Shown here one piece after another: positions 1 to 9,206 of a DNA stretch of 64,000 nucleotides. This DNA comes from Microbacterium profundi (GTDB taxonomy: Bacteria; Actinomycetota; Actinomycetes; Actinomycetales; Microbacteriaceae). A program made the translations under genes and the position numbers. Each line of letters starts with the position of its first letter. Position 1 is the first letter of the stretch. A model generated the notes under the pieces. That model did not search any database. It saw only the letters and a list, made by a program, of their open reading frames with translations, and was not told where the DNA came from. Location: the NCBI RefSeq assembly GCF_000763375.1, contig NZ_JPSY01000001.1:1860001-1924000 (forward strand), given 5' to 3'.

Positions 1-727
1 TCTCTTCGGAGTGCATGAGTACGACCGAGAGGAACAGCTCGTTCCAGCAGTTCACGAAGTTGAAGATGAACGCCGCGATGATGCCGGGGGTCATGACCGG
101 CACGAGCACCCGGAACAGCGCACCGAGGCGCGAGCATCCGTCGATCATCGCCGCCTCCTCGAGCGCCACGGGCACGTTCTCGAAGAACCCGCGCAGCATC
201 ACCGTGGAGAACGGGATGCAGATCGCCACGTAGACGAGGATCAGTCCGAACTTGTTGTCGACCAGGCCGAGGTCGGCCATCATCGAGTACAGCGGACCGA
301 GCGCGATGAATGCCGGGATCATCTGCGTGAGCAGGAACGCGATCAGCACCGCGCCCTTGCTGCGGAACTCGAAGCGCGCGATGACGAACGCACTCAGCAG
401 CGCGATGAACGTGCTCGTGACACCGGCGATCAGCGCCACGATCGCGGAGTTCGCCAGGAACACCCCGAAGCTGCTCGTCTCGAACAGGTTCGCGTAGTTC
501 TGCATCGACGGCTGGCTCGGCCAGTACTCGATCGGGTACACGTTGACCGTGGCCGGCGCCTTGAACGAGGTCAGCGCGATCCAGTACAGCGGGAACAGCG
601 TGATCAGCAGCCAGACGGCGAGTCCGACGAAGCGCAGGATGCTGAGGGTGGAGAACTTCTTCTTGCGGCGTCCGATCGGCCGCTGTCGTGTGCCGGCCGG
701 AAGGACCATCTGTGCGGTGGCGCTCAT
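1..727 (-). CDS. Carbohydrate ABC transporter permease, MalG type (3' end off the window)
   Basis: Inner-membrane permease of an ABC sugar importer. The reading frame begins at the ATG ending at 727 and runs off the left edge after about 242 residues. Several hydrophobic segments are visible. The cytoplasmic EAA loop that docks the ATPase is clear near residues 193-215 (EEAAMIDGCSRLGALFRVLV). The start codon overlaps the stop of the upstream permease (ATGA), so the two are translationally coupled. No ATPase gene is seen in this part; in this CUT1-type family it is often encoded elsewhere and shared. The substrate cannot be told from sequence. Confidence 0.93.
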   Translation of the reverse strand, partial: MSATAQMVLPAGTRQRPIGRRKKKFSTLSILRFVGLAVWLLITLFPLYWIALTSFKAPATVNVYPIEYWPSQPSMQNYANLFETSSFGVFLANSAIVALIAGVTSTFIALLSAFVIARFEFRSKGAVLIAFLLTQMIPAFIALGPLYSMMADLGLVDNKFGLILVYVAICIPFSTVMLRGFFENVPVALEEAAMIDGCSRLGALFRVLVPVMTPGIIAAFIFNFVNCWNELFLSVVLMHSEE

Positions 728-1674
728 CGGTTCGCCCTCCTCATCGCCATCAGGTAGAAGGCGCAGAACACGAACAGGAACCCGACGACGATCAGGCCGA
801 TCGCGCTGGCGATGCCGTAGTTGCCCTGCTGGGTGTAGTTGATCATCCAGGTGGTGATGATGTGGGTCTGGTTCGCCGGCCCGCCCCTCGTCATCGCCCA
901 GATGATGTCGGGGAAGTTGAAGATCCAGATCACGCGCAGCAGCACGGTCAGCATCAGCGTCATCCGGATGTACGGGATGATCACCGAGAACAACTGGCGC
1001 AGCTTACCGGCGCCGTCGAGGCTCGCAGCCTCGAGCATCTCGTCTGGCACGGACTGGAGCGCGGCGAGGATCATGATCGCGAAGAACGTCACGCCGTACC
1101 AGATGTTCGCGACGATCACCGCGACCATCGCGAGCTTCGGATCGGCCAGCCAAGGCAGCGGCGCATCGATGAGCCCGGCCTTCATCAGCAGGTCGTTGAT
1201 GACGCCGAACTCCGCGTTGAACATCCAGCGGAACAGCATCCCGATCAGGAAGCCGGACACGGCCCACGGGAAGAACACGAGCGCCTGATAGACGCCGCGG
1301 AAGCGGAATCGGGTACGAAGGGCCAGGGCGATCAGAAAGCCGATGACGAACTGCGGCACGAGCGAGCCGACGACCCACAGCACCGAATTCCACGCCACCT
1401 GCGGGAAGACCGGATCGCTGAAGATGCGCGTGAAGTTGTCGAACCCGACGAACGGGGTCGAGGTGAGGTCCCACAGGTTCCAGTCGTGGAACGCCATCCG
1501 CACGCCCTGCAGCATCGGGTAGTAGGTGAACCAGCAGACGAACAGGATGGCGGGGGCGAGGAAGCCGAGGATCGTCCAGGCGTGGCGACTGCGGAAGACC
1601 TTCTTCCCCGGCCGCGCCGGGGCGGCCCCACCGGATTCACCGGTGGAGCGCCCCGCACGCGTCAGCAAGGTCAT
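724..1674 (-). CDS. Carbohydrate ABC transporter permease, MalF type
   Basis: Inner-membrane permease partner of the MalG-type protein that follows it. From the ATG at 1674 it is 316 residues, normal for the family. A basic N-terminus leads into a first membrane helix (WTILGFLAPAILFV), with further helices after it. The EAA loop EAASLDGAGKLRQLFSVIIP lies in the last third. A longer frame exists upstream, but the ATG at 1674 sits three bases past the stop of the binding-protein gene and matches usual MalF N-termini. It forms an operon with the binding protein upstream and the second permease downstream (ATGA overlap). Confidence 0.94.
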   Translation of the reverse strand: MTLLTRAGRSTGESGGAAPARPGKKVFRSRHAWTILGFLAPAILFVCWFTYYPMLQGVRMAFHDWNLWDLTSTPFVGFDNFTRIFSDPVFPQVAWNSVLWVVGSLVPQFVIGFLIALALRTRFRFRGVYQALVFFPWAVSGFLIGMLFRWMFNAEFGVINDLLMKAGLIDAPLPWLADPKLAMVAVIVANIWYGVTFFAIMILAALQSVPDEMLEAASLDGAGKLRQLFSVIIPYIRMTLMLTVLLRVIWIFNFPDIIWAMTRGGPANQTHIITTWMINYTQQGNYGIASAIGLIVVGFLFVFCAFYLMAMRRANR

Positions 1675-1676
1675 GA

Positions 1677-2990
1677 TCAGCCCTTTTCGGAGGCGTACTT
1701 CTCGACCCAGTACGCGTCCCACGACTCGAGCAGCTCGGTCGTGGTCATGTTGCCCAACAGCACGTTCTGGACGTCCTGGTCGGACTTCTGGATCCACTCC
1801 GTCCACCAGCTCACACCACGTGGCTGCTGCACGTTGACGTAGGTGTCGGGGTTCTCGGTCATCGTCACGTAGCTGGTCCACGGGCCGGTCGAATAGAACT
1901 CGTCGTCCGATGCGGCGGCGATGATCGGCACGAGGCTGTTGGCCTGTGCGAACTCGGTGGCTGGCTCGGCGGAGGAGAGGAACTCGACGAGCTTCACTGC
2001 CTCATCCTTGTGCTCGCCGGCCTCTGCGACACCCCAGCCGGCGACGGCGAGGGGCTGCGCGGCCTTGCCGTCAGGGCCGGTCAGCAGTGGTGCGGTGTCC
2101 CACTGGTCCTCGGTGAGGTTGGAGTCCTGCACGGTGGCGATGACCTCGGGATCCTGCAGCAGGAACGCGGTCGAGCCGTTCGTGAAGCCGGCGACCATCT
2201 CGGGGTAGCCCCACGACACGGCAGAGGGCGGTGAACCCTGCTCGAACAGGTCGAAGTAGGTGTCGACGGCATCCTGCGCTTCAGGCGCCGCGAAGATCGT
2301 CGAACCGTCTTCGAGGCGGAAGGCATCGCTCGGATCGAGGTCGTCGACGAGGTACGCCTCGATGGCGGCGACGACGTTCGTGTTGCCGTTCTGGCCGCCG
2401 CGGAACGCGTACCCGTAGGTGTTGTTCGCCGGGTCCTGGATGGCGGATGCCTGCTCGAGGAGCTCTTCCCAGCTGGCGGGAGGCCCGTCGAAACCGGCTT
2501 CCTCGACGAGGTCGGTGCGGTAGAACAGCGATAGGCCGTAGAAGCCGTACGGGACGAAGTAGCTCTCGCCGTCGCCCTCGGCGGCGGCCTTCGCGTTGTC
2601 GGTCAGGGCATCCCAGCCGTCCCAGCTCCCCAGGTCATCAGTCATGTCGTACAGCCACCCGTTGTTCGAGAACGGACCGACGGTGATGTCGCGCACTTCG
2701 AGCACGTCGACACCGGAGCCGGACTGCAGCATCTGCTGGATGGTCTGGTCTGCCTGCTCGGTGGGCGGCGAGACCAGCTTGACAGTGACGCCGGGGTTCT
2801 CGGCCTCGAAGTCGTCGAGCAGGCCGCGCAGCAGCTCGGTGCGCGCGGGGTTGGTCAGACTCTCGACCATCTGCAGTTCGACGTCGCCGCCCTCAGCGGA
2901 GGAATCGGAGCCGCCGCCGGAACATGCGGTCAGAGCCAGCAGGGCGACTGTGCCCACGCCGGCGATCGTCGTCAGACGAGTGCGCTTCAT
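1677..2990 (-). CDS. Extracellular solute-binding lipoprotein of sugar ABC importer
   Basis: Sugar-capturing lipoprotein (family 1 solute-binding protein, CUT1 type) that feeds the two permeases downstream. It has 437 residues, a type II signal peptide with lipobox LTAC and lipidated Cys23, followed by a Gly/Ser linker. The mature part shows the usual family pattern, such as a region rich in aromatic residues (VSWGYPEMVAGFTNGSTAF) expected to bind sugar. A good ribosome site (AAAGAGG) precedes the ATG at 2990. It lies only 44 bp after the aminotransferase gene on the same strand, so all four genes may be one transcript. Confidence 0.93.
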   Translation of the reverse strand: MKRTRLTTIAGVGTVALLALTACSGGGSDSSAEGGDVELQMVESLTNPARTELLRGLLDDFEAENPGVTVKLVSPPTEQADQTIQQMLQSGSGVDVLEVRDITVGPFSNNGWLYDMTDDLGSWDGWDALTDNAKAAAEGDGESYFVPYGFYGLSLFYRTDLVEEAGFDGPPASWEELLEQASAIQDPANNTYGYAFRGGQNGNTNVVAAIEAYLVDDLDPSDAFRLEDGSTIFAAPEAQDAVDTYFDLFEQGSPPSAVSWGYPEMVAGFTNGSTAFLLQDPEVIATVQDSNLTEDQWDTAPLLTGPDGKAAQPLAVAGWGVAEAGEHKDEAVKLVEFLSSAEPATEFAQANSLVPIIAAASDDEFYSTGPWTSYVTMTENPDTYVNVQQPRGVSWWTEWIQKSDQDVQNVLLGNMTTTELLESWDAYWVEKYASEKG

Positions 2991-3034
2991 GACGTACCTC
3001 TTTCGTGTGTGGTGCTTTCTCGGGGGTATTCAGG

Positions 3035-4255
3035 TCAGGATGCTGCGGCCTCGGCCGCACGGAGGATCTCCGGGATGCAGCGCTCGACGAACGCCTCGAA
3101 GTCGCTCGTCTCGGTGTAGAGGTGCACGGAAAGCCGGTAGTAGCCGCGGCCCTCGAAGCTCGTGAACGCCGTCTCGACGCCGACGGTGTCGAACAGCGTC
3201 ATGCGCAGGTCGTCGGCTTCTTCGCGGGTCTTGCCGAGTCCGTCTGGAAGACGGATCAGCCGCATGGAGTCGACTGCGCTGGGCAGCCGCACCAGGGCGT
3301 CATCTGCGACGTAAGGCTGGACCGCATCGGCGATCATTCGAGCACCGACGTCGGCGAGCTCACGCATGGTGGTGCGGGTGCGCTCCCAGGTGTACTCGCG
3401 CTCGATGAAGTCGATCGCGGCAGGGGTGCTGATGTACGTCGTCGCGTCGATCGTTCCCTGCGTGTCGAAGCGGCCGGGGAACGGCTCAGCCGCTCCCCAC
3501 GAATCGATGAGTGGCCAGAGGTCTTGACGGTCGGGATCAGCCGTGACGAGCACCGCAGAACCGCGCGGGGCGCACGGCCACTTGTGCAGATTGCCGAACC
3601 ACCAGTCACCGCCGCCGACCGTCGCGGCATCGGCGACGAGACCCGGCGCGTGCGCGCCGTCGACGAGCACGCGGATGCCGTGTTCCCGAGCGAGTGCGCT
3701 GATCTCGGCCGTCGGAAGCACGCGGGCGGTGGGGGAGGTGATCTGATCCACGACGATCAGGCGAGTGCGGCCGGTGATCGCCTGGCGGAAGAGTTCGATG
3801 ACCTCGTCCGTGGGCGCGAACAACGGGATGTGCACGGCCCGCACCTGCGCGCCGAAACGACGGGCGAGACGGGCCGCCCCCATCGTGATCGCGCCGTACC
3901 CGTGGTCGGTGACGAGGATCTCGTCGTCTTGGGCCAGGCGGAGACTGTTGTAGACGACCGTCGCCGCGGCCGAGGCGTTCGGCACGAACGCGGTGTCCTC
4001 TGCGCGGGCGCCGACGAACGGGGCGACCCTGGTGCGAGCATCCGCCACATGCTCGGCGATGCGGGGGAACCATCCGACCGGGCTGCGGTCGGCCTGCGCG
4101 CGCAGCCCGTTCTGGTGCTCGACGACCTCTGTCGGCACGGCGCCGAACGAGCCGTGATTGAGGTGGATGATCGCAGGATCCAGAGGCCAGGCATCGCGGG
4201 CTCGCATGCCGGATGCAAGCTGCACCGGGGCGATGGTGGATGTCGGCTGCTGCAT
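3035..4255 (-). CDS. Class V PLP-dependent aminotransferase, isopenicillin-N-epimerase-like
   Basis: PLP enzyme of the class V aminotransferase fold, closest in style to isopenicillin N epimerase (CefD-like) proteins. From the ATG at 4255 it has 406 residues. It shows the N-terminal HLNHGSFGAVP motif of that branch, an Asp in LVDGAHAPG and the Schiff-base lysine in NLHKW. The longer frame to 4345 has no good ribosome site and would cover the operator region, whereas GAGG sits just before the ATG at 4255. It is the first gene before a sugar ABC importer, an unusual partner. The real substrate may be an amino acid or amino sugar; the epimerase name is only a homology label. Confidence 0.85.
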   Translation of the reverse strand: MQQPTSTIAPVQLASGMRARDAWPLDPAIIHLNHGSFGAVPTEVVEHQNGLRAQADRSPVGWFPRIAEHVADARTRVAPFVGARAEDTAFVPNASAAATVVYNSLRLAQDDEILVTDHGYGAITMGAARLARRFGAQVRAVHIPLFAPTDEVIELFRQAITGRTRLIVVDQITSPTARVLPTAEISALAREHGIRVLVDGAHAPGLVADAATVGGGDWWFGNLHKWPCAPRGSAVLVTADPDRQDLWPLIDSWGAAEPFPGRFDTQGTIDATTYISTPAAIDFIEREYTWERTRTTMRELADVGARMIADAVQPYVADDALVRLPSAVDSMRLIRLPDGLGKTREEADDLRMTLFDTVGVETAFTSFEGRGYYRLSVHLYTETSDFEAFVERCIPEILRAAEAAAS

Positions 4256-4291
4256 GGTGCCTCGTTCGGGGAGATCATCTGAAGGGGAAAC

Positions 4292-4365
4292 TTGTTGCAC
4301 AACTTTGCCACACAGTGCCCAGAAAGGCGATCCTGAGACGTACATTTAGCAAAGTCGTAATACAA
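4292..4365. promoter_or_regulatory. Two FadR-consensus operators in a divergent promoter region
   Basis: Two 11-bp sites fit the FadR-subfamily consensus TNGTNNNACNA exactly: TTGTTGCACAA at 4292-4302 and TCGTAATACAA at 4355-4365. They lie between the aminotransferase/ABC operon (leftward) and the FadR-type regulator gene (rightward). Autoregulation and control of the transport operon by that regulator is the simple reading; the binding itself is inferred. Confidence 0.7.
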
Positions 4366-4442
4366 CTAGGTGCTCGGGAGCATGCACGGCAGACTCCGAC
4401 TGTGGGTCGGCGCACACCGGGCGCCCGAGAGAGAGCAGGCGC

Positions 4443-5123
4443 ATGGGCGCGATGGAGACGGCACTGCACGGCTTGCGTGCGTTGATCGCCGACGGTGACC
4501 TGCGCCCGGGCGACCGGCTGCCCAGCGAGGGCGAACTGTGCGAAAGGCTCGGCGTCTCGAGGGGCCCCCTGCGCGAGGCCATCCGCACCCTTTCTGCGCT
4601 CGGGGTTATCGACACCCGGCACGGATCCGGCAGCTACGTCTCCGAGCTGCACGCCGCCGATCTGATCAAGGGGCTCGGTCTCACTGTCGGCCTCCTGCCG
4701 TTGGACTCGATCATCGAGCTGTACGAGCTGCGCCGCGCTCTCGAGGCGCATGCGGCCAGCCTCGCGGCGGCCAGGGTCGACCCGGAGACGATCGCGCGAC
4801 TGGACGCTCTGCTCGATCGCTTGGAGGCGGTCACGGATGACGAGGCACTCTCCGAGCTGGACAACGAGTTCCACTCCGCGATCGCCGACATCGCGGGCAA
4901 TGACGCGCTGGCGACGCTGCTCGACGTGCTCCGCTCGCGCTCGCGGGCGTACCGGATCTTCACCACCGACGACGCCGCGCAGATCAAGCTGCTCTCGGAC
5001 GCGGGGCACCGATCGATCCTGCGCGGGCTCGAGGCACGTGACCCGGTGGCCGCCTCGGCTGCCGCAGCCGGCCACGTCGCGCAGACCGAGTTCTGGCTGC
5101 GCAAGCATCAGGCTCCGGCGTAG
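4443..5123 (+). CDS. GntR-family regulator, FadR subfamily (FCD domain)
   Basis: DNA-binding regulator of 226 residues. The N-terminal winged helix covers about residues 5-70, with the typical LPSEGELCERLGVSRGPLREAIRTL recognition region. The all-helical FCD ligand domain follows from about residue 85. FCD metal-site positions are visible (ELDNEFHSAI, then GHRSILRGLEARD near the C-terminus). A second ATG occurs three codons later, but GAGAGAGCAGG is spaced for the first. It is divergent from the aminotransferase/sugar importer operon, with two consensus operators in between, so it likely represses that operon until an acid-type inducer binds. Confidence 0.9.
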   Translation: MGAMETALHGLRALIADGDLRPGDRLPSEGELCERLGVSRGPLREAIRTLSALGVIDTRHGSGSYVSELHAADLIKGLGLTVGLLPLDSIIELYELRRALEAHAASLAAARVDPETIARLDALLDRLEAVTDDEALSELDNEFHSAIADIAGNDALATLLDVLRSRSRAYRIFTTDDAAQIKLLSDAGHRSILRGLEARDPVAASAAAAGHVAQTEFWLRKHQAPA

Positions 5124-5182
5124 ACGTGACGCAGTGCGACGGAGCCGACCCTCACCGTTTCGTCAGCCGCTAGCGTTGAGAC

Positions 5183-6196
5183 ATGGTCAACTATCGCTAT
5201 CTCGGCAACAGCGGTCTCAAGGTTTCTGAGATCACCTACGGCAATTGGGTCACTCACGCATCGCAGGTCGGCGACGACGCCGCGGTGAAGACCGTGCACG
5301 CGGCACTGGATGCCGGCATCACGACGTTCGACACCGCAGACACGTACGCGAACACCGCCGCGGAGGTCGTGCTCGGCAAGGCGCTCGATGGTCAGCGCCG
5401 CGAAGGGCTCGAGATCTTCACGAAGGTCTACTTCCCGACCGGCCCCAAGGGCCCGAACGACACCGGGCTCTCCCGCAAGCACATCCTCGAGTCGATCAAC
5501 GGATCGCTCACGCGCCTCGGCACCGACTACGTCGACCTCTACCAGGCGCACCGCTTCGACTACGAGACCCCGCTGGAGGAGACGTTCCAGGCGTTCGCCG
5601 ACGTCGTCCGTCAGGGCAAGGCGCTGTACATCGGCGTCAGCGAGTGGACGGCAGAGCAGCTGCGCGAAGGCCACGCCCTCGCCAAGCAGTTGGGTGTGCA
5701 GCTCATCTCGAACCAGCCGCAGTACTCGATGCTGCACCGCGTGATCGAGGGCAAGGTCGTGCCGGCATCCGAAGAGCTCGGAATCTCGCAGATCGTGTGG
5801 TCGCCCATGGCGCAGGGAGTGCTCAGCGGCAAGTACCTGCCGGGTCAGCCCGTGCCCGACGGCTCGCGCGCGACCGACCCGCACAGCGGCGCCGATTTCA
5901 TCAAGGGCTTCCTGCGCGATGAGATCCTCACCGCCGTGCAGAAGCTGGGGCCCATCGCCGAGCAGGCCGGTATCTCGATGCCGCAGCTCGCGATCGCGTG
6001 GGTGCTGCAGAACAAGAACGTCGCGGCGGCACTGGTCGGGGCATCCCGCCCGGAGCAGCTGGCAGAGACAGTCAAGGCATCCGGCGTGACGCTCGACGCC
6101 GACACGCTCGCCGCGATCGACGCCGCCCTCGGCGACACGGTCAACCGCGACCCGGAGGGCACGTACTCGGTTTCTCCGAAGCGCCGCCTGGTCTGA
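5183..6196 (+). CDS. Aldo/keto reductase, Kv-beta-like
   Basis: NADPH-dependent aldo/keto reductase of 337 residues, of the family that includes potassium-channel beta subunits and YghZ/GSP69-like reductases. The catalytic tetrad is visible: Asp in FDTAD, Tyr in DTYAN, Lys in IFTKVYF and His in YQAHRFD. A phosphate-binding C-terminal part is present (ALVGASRPEQLAETV). There is no ribosome site. A -10-like TAGCGT lies at 5171-5176, six bases before the ATG, which suggests a leaderless transcript. It is a single gene with no operon partner; the substrate is unknown. Confidence 0.9.
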   Translation: MVNYRYLGNSGLKVSEITYGNWVTHASQVGDDAAVKTVHAALDAGITTFDTADTYANTAAEVVLGKALDGQRREGLEIFTKVYFPTGPKGPNDTGLSRKHILESINGSLTRLGTDYVDLYQAHRFDYETPLEETFQAFADVVRQGKALYIGVSEWTAEQLREGHALAKQLGVQLISNQPQYSMLHRVIEGKVVPASEELGISQIVWSPMAQGVLSGKYLPGQPVPDGSRATDPHSGADFIKGFLRDEILTAVQKLGPIAEQAGISMPQLAIAWVLQNKNVAAALVGASRPEQLAETVKASGVTLDADTLAAIDAALGDTVNRDPEGTYSVSPKRRLV

Positions 6197-6202
6197 ACAG
6201 CT

Positions 6203-6500
6203 GGGGCGCTCGCTTTCGACTCGTCGCTGCTGCGTTTCGACTCGCCTCCGGCTCGCTCAACGACCACCTCGCTCAAGCCGTTTCGTCTCGCTCCGCTCGC
6301 TCAACGACCCGCAGCGGCACTCCCGCAGAAGTGCTCCCCGCGGAGGCGCTCCCCGCTGAAAGCTCCCCGCCGAAGCACTCCCGCAGAGGCGCTCCCCGCG
6401 GAGGCACTCCCCGCGGAGGCACTCTCGCGGGGCGTTGAGCGACGAGCGGAGCGAGGAGACGAAACGGGTTGAGCGAGCGGAGCGAGTCGAAGCCGCCGGA
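6203..6500. repeat. Compound intergenic repeat: inverted arms around a short GC-rich tandem array
   Basis: About 300 bp without a gene, between convergent genes. The outer arms are the window-wide element (ctcgctcaacgac/cgtttcgtctcgctccgctcgctcaac on the left; gttgagcgac, gagacgaaacgggttgagcgagcgg on the right) in opposite orientations, so the whole can fold as one long hairpin. Between about 6310 and 6435 is an imperfect array of roughly 15-bp units of the type gcgctccccgcggag. It could serve as a bidirectional terminator. Confidence 0.8.
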
Positions 6501-6507
6501 CCAAACC

Positions 6508-7014
6508 TCAGGTCAGGGTGATGTCGACCTGAAGCTCGGACGTGAGGCGCTCGAGATCCGCACGCAGCGCGTCGAGGTCGGCGGATGCCGGCACCTCGGC
6601 CGTCACTGACGCCTCGAACAGGCGGCCGCCGGCCATCGCGGCATCCTTCGTCTCGGTGCCGATCTTCTCGATGCTGACGCCGTGCGCCTGCATCACCCCT
6701 GAGATCTCGCGGACGATGCCAGGCCTGTCGTTGCCGAGGACCTGCAGCGATATCGGCCGTGCGGCGGCGGCCGCGGCATCCGACCCCGCATGCACGGCGA
6801 CGGTGAGCAGGCCGTCGAGGGCGCGCAGCGCCGAGGTGAGATCACCCTCGCGCTCTGGCGTCACCGACACCTGGATCACGCCGGCGAAGACCCCGGCCAG
6901 CTCCGCGAGCTGACTGTTCTCCCAGTTGCCGCCGTGAGTGTCGACGACGTCGGCGACGGCTGAGACGAGGCCAGGACGATCGGATCCGGCGACGGTGAGG
7001 ATCAGAGTGGTCAT
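6508..7014 (-). CDS. Double ACT-domain protein, GcvR-like
   Basis: A 168-residue protein made of two ACT domains (about residues 1-80 and 90-168). Each begins with the same pattern: LTVAGSDRPGLVSAVADVV and LQVLGNDRPGIVREISGVM. ACT domains bind amino acids or other small metabolites. Proteins of this layout are annotated as glycine cleavage repressor-like (GcvR), which act by protein contact and not by binding DNA. No ribosome site is seen; TACGCT lies six bases before the ATG, suggesting a leaderless message. It lies just downstream of the Cds1-like gene on the same strand, which could hint at a link to sulfur or one-carbon amino acids, but this is inference. Confidence 0.85.
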   Translation of the reverse strand: MTTLILTVAGSDRPGLVSAVADVVDTHGGNWENSQLAELAGVFAGVIQVSVTPEREGDLTSALRALDGLLTVAVHAGSDAAAAAARPISLQVLGNDRPGIVREISGVMQAHGVSIEKIGTETKDAAMAGGRLFEASVTAEVPASADLDALRADLERLTSELQVDITLT

Positions 7015-7032
7015 GCCGTCAGCGTAGCCGCG

Positions 7033-8094
7033 TCACGCGTCCCATGCGCCGGTCTCCAGGAACCGGTCGAGTTGGGCGCGGTGCGCGGCGAGGTCCCACC
7101 CCTGGGATGCGACCCATTCGTCGGAATAGTACGTGCCGGCGTAGCGGGCGCCGCCGTCGCAGATCAGCGTGACGACGCTGCCCGTCTTGCCCGCGGCGCG
7201 CATCCGCGAGATCAGCTGGAACGCCCCCACGAGGTTCGTGCCCGTCGAGCCGCCTGCCCAGTGCAGGGTGCGCTCCTTGAGAAGCCGGATGGCGGCGATG
7301 GATGCGGCATCCGGGATCTGCAGCATCTCATCGATCACGCCCGGTACGAACGAAGGCTCGACCCGCGGACGCCCGATGCCCTCGATCCGGCTGGGCGTGC
7401 CGGTCGTGTAGTCGGCGGCACCGGTGCTCCAGCCGCCGTAGAACGCCGAGCCCTCGGGGTCGACCACGGCCACCCTGGTGGAATGCTGACGGTAGCGCAC
7501 ATACCGGCCGAACGTCGCACTCGTTCCGCCGGTGCCAGCGCCGACCACGATCCATTCCGGGATCGGATGCCGCTCGCGCGAGAGCTGGCTGAACACGCTC
7601 TCGGCGATGTTGTTGTTGCCGCGCCAGTCGGTCGCCCGCTCGGCGTAGCTGAACTGGTCGAGGTAGTGCCCGCCGCACTCGGCGGCAAGACGCTCGGCCT
7701 CGCTGTACATCTCCGGCGCGCGGTCGACGTAGTGGCAGCGCCCGCCGTAGAACTCGATCAGCGCGATCTTCTCGGGACTGGTCGATCGGGGCACGACCGT
7801 GACGAAGTCGAGTCCGAGCATCCGTGCGAAGTACGCCTCTGACACGGCAGTCGATCCGCTGGATGCCTCGACCAGGGTCGTGCCCTCGTTGATGCGTCCG
7901 TTCACCAGGCCGTACAGCAGCAGCGAGCGCGCGAGGCGATGCTTGAGCGAGCCGGTCGGATGCACGGACTCGTCCTTGAGGTACAGGTCGATGCCCCACT
8001 CGACCGGCAGCGGGAAGACGTGCAGATGGGTGTCGGCGCTGCGGTTGGCGTCGGCTTCCAGCAGGGAGATCGCGGTGCTGGTCCAGGAGGTCAT
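7033..8094 (-). CDS. PLP-dependent cysteine desulfhydrase of the Cds1 / cysteine synthase family
   Basis: Fold type II PLP enzyme (353 residues) of the cysteine synthase superfamily. It resembles the mycobacterial L-cysteine desulfhydrase Cds1, which releases sulfide, ammonia and pyruvate from cysteine. The PLP lysine is in [11 protein letters not shown], the substrate loop is [13 protein letters not shown], and the glycine-rich phosphate loop is [14 protein letters not shown]. The start codon overlaps the stop of a small membrane-protein gene (ATGA), so the two are co-translated. True cysteine synthase is a weaker alternative: the sequence around the lysine and the C-terminus match the Cds1 branch better. 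Confidence 0.82.
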   Translation of the reverse strand: MTSWTSTAISLLEADANRSADTHLHVFPLPVEWGIDLYLKDESVHPTGSLKHRLARSLLLYGLVNGRINEGTTLVEASSGSTAVSEAYFARMLGLDFVTVVPRSTSPEKIALIEFYGGRCHYVDRAPEMYSEAERLAAECGGHYLDQFSYAERATDWRGNNNIAESVFSQLSRERHPIPEWIVVGAGTGGTSATFGRYVRYRQHSTRVAVVDPEGSAFYGGWSTGAADYTTGTPSRIEGIGRPRVEPSFVPGVIDEMLQIPDAASIAAIRLLKERTLHWAGGSTGTNLVGAFQLISRMRAAGKTGSVVTLICDGGARYAGTYYSDEWVASQGWDLAAHRAQLDRFLETGAWDA

Positions 8095-8342
8095 GCGATG
8101 TTCGACTGCGAGCTCTGCGGTGCTGTCTGCAGGGAGTTGCTCCAGGCGATGCCGCCGGCGATCAGTCCTGCCAGCACGACCAGCACGGCGGCGAGGACCA
8201 CCCAGCGCCGGCGCTTCTTCGGCGGACGGATGACCGGCGCCGGCTTCGTCAAGGGGCCAGGAACCGGGCTCGGGCGGGTGCTGAGGTCAGCCAGCGGTGG
8301 TGCAGGATCGTCATGCGGGTGGGGCTGCTCTTCGACCATCAT
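8091..8342 (-). CDS. Small single-pass membrane protein with a proline-rich N-terminus
   Basis: Unrecognised 83-residue protein. The first ~45 residues are acidic then proline-rich and cytoplasmic. A KKRRR stop-transfer cluster precedes one membrane helix ([21 protein letters not shown]), followed by a short Ser/Gln-rich outer tail. The start chosen is the ATG at 8342, with GGAAGGG spaced correctly; a TTG at 8363 would give seven more residues. It is translationally coupled to the Cds1-like enzyme downstream. Function unknown. Confidence 0.7.
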   Translation of the reverse strand: MMVEEQPHPHDDPAPPLADLSTRPSPVPGPLTKPAPVIRPPKKRRRWVVLAAVLVVLAGLIAGGIAWSNSLQTAPQSSQSNIA

Positions 8343-8369
8343 CGTCCCTTCCGAGGGGATCAATCGCCC

Positions 8370-9206
8370 TCAGAGAGAGACTGTACCGGCTCGTGACGTG
8401 CCACCGTCGCCGTCGACGTGCAGCAGCGACGCCTGCGACTGCTCCTGGCGGAGCTGGAACTCGAAGCGTGAGCGGTCGCCACGGTGCAGCGCGATGAAGT
8501 ACTCGATCGGAATCCCGTTCGCATCGCGGCTGATGCTGCGCAGCCGCAGCAGAGCCGAGCCGGCGCTGACACCGAGACGCTGCGCCTGGTCGTGGGTCGC
8601 GACGGTCGCTTCAGCCGAGCGGACGCCGTCGGTCGCGCGGATGCCGTGCTCGGCGAGTACGCGGTACAACGAGGCCTCGGACAGATCGACGTCGAGGGTC
8701 AGGGCGCCGACGGCATCCGGCATCCATGTCGTGGAGAGCGACCACGGCTCGCCGTCGACGTGGCGCAGTCGCTCCAGCGCGATGACCGCAGACCCGACGG
8801 GCACCTCGAGAGCTGCGGCGACGTCGGCATCGGCATCCGTCCGCTCATGCCGCAGGATGTCGCTGTGCACGTGTCCGCCGCGTCGCTCGACGTCGTCGAA
8901 CAGGCCGATCAGGGTGTGGACCAGCGCTTCGCTCGTGCGCGGGCGCGACACGAAGGTGCCCTTGCCCTTGACTCGTTCGACGAGCCCCTCGTGCTCGAGC
9001 TGCGCAAGCGCTTGCCGTACGACCGTGCGCGAGATGCCGTAGCGCTCGCACAACCGGTGCTCGCCGGGGAGCGGATCGCCGGGCTGCAGGCCGTCCCTGG
9101 TGATGCCGTCGATGATCAGCTGGCGCAGCTGGTCGTACATGGGAGCTGCGGAGTGCCGGTCGATCGCGTCGGTTGCGGCCGCCCCGGCCGGGGCCGTGGC
9201 GGACAT
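8370..9206 (-). CDS. GntR-family regulator, HutC subfamily (UTRA domain)
   Basis: Regulator of 278 residues. A GntR winged helix covers about residues 18-88 (MYDQLRQLIIDGI, LCERYGISRTVVRQALAQL, KGKGTFVS). A UTRA sugar-binding domain follows to the C-terminus (VIALERLRHVDGEPWSLSTTWMP; SALLRLRSISRDANGIPIEYF). HutC-type proteins sense sugars, sugar phosphates or urocanate and bind GT(N4-5)AC palindromes. It is the last gene of a leftward rbsK-rbsD-gntR operon and abuts rbsD directly. The operator proposed here is CCTGTNNTTACAAGT, found before its own operon and at two distant promoters in the window. Confidence 0.9.
   Translation of the reverse strand: MSATAPAGAAATDAIDRHSAAPMYDQLRQLIIDGITRDGLQPGDPLPGEHRLCERYGISRTVVRQALAQLEHEGLVERVKGKGTFVSRPRTSEALVHTLIGLFDDVERRGGHVHSDILRHERTDADADVAAALEVPVGSAVIALERLRHVDGEPWSLSTTWMPDAVGALTLDVDLSEASLYRVLAEHGIRATDGVRSAEATVATHDQAQRLGVSAGSALLRLRSISRDANGIPIEYFIALHRGDRSRFEFQLRQEQSQASLLHVDGDGGTSRAGTVSL

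Noticed and set aside
3005..4282. Plus-strand frame of 425 codons opposite the aminotransferase
   Set aside because: Shadow of the class V aminotransferase, whose catalytic motifs are read on the minus strand.
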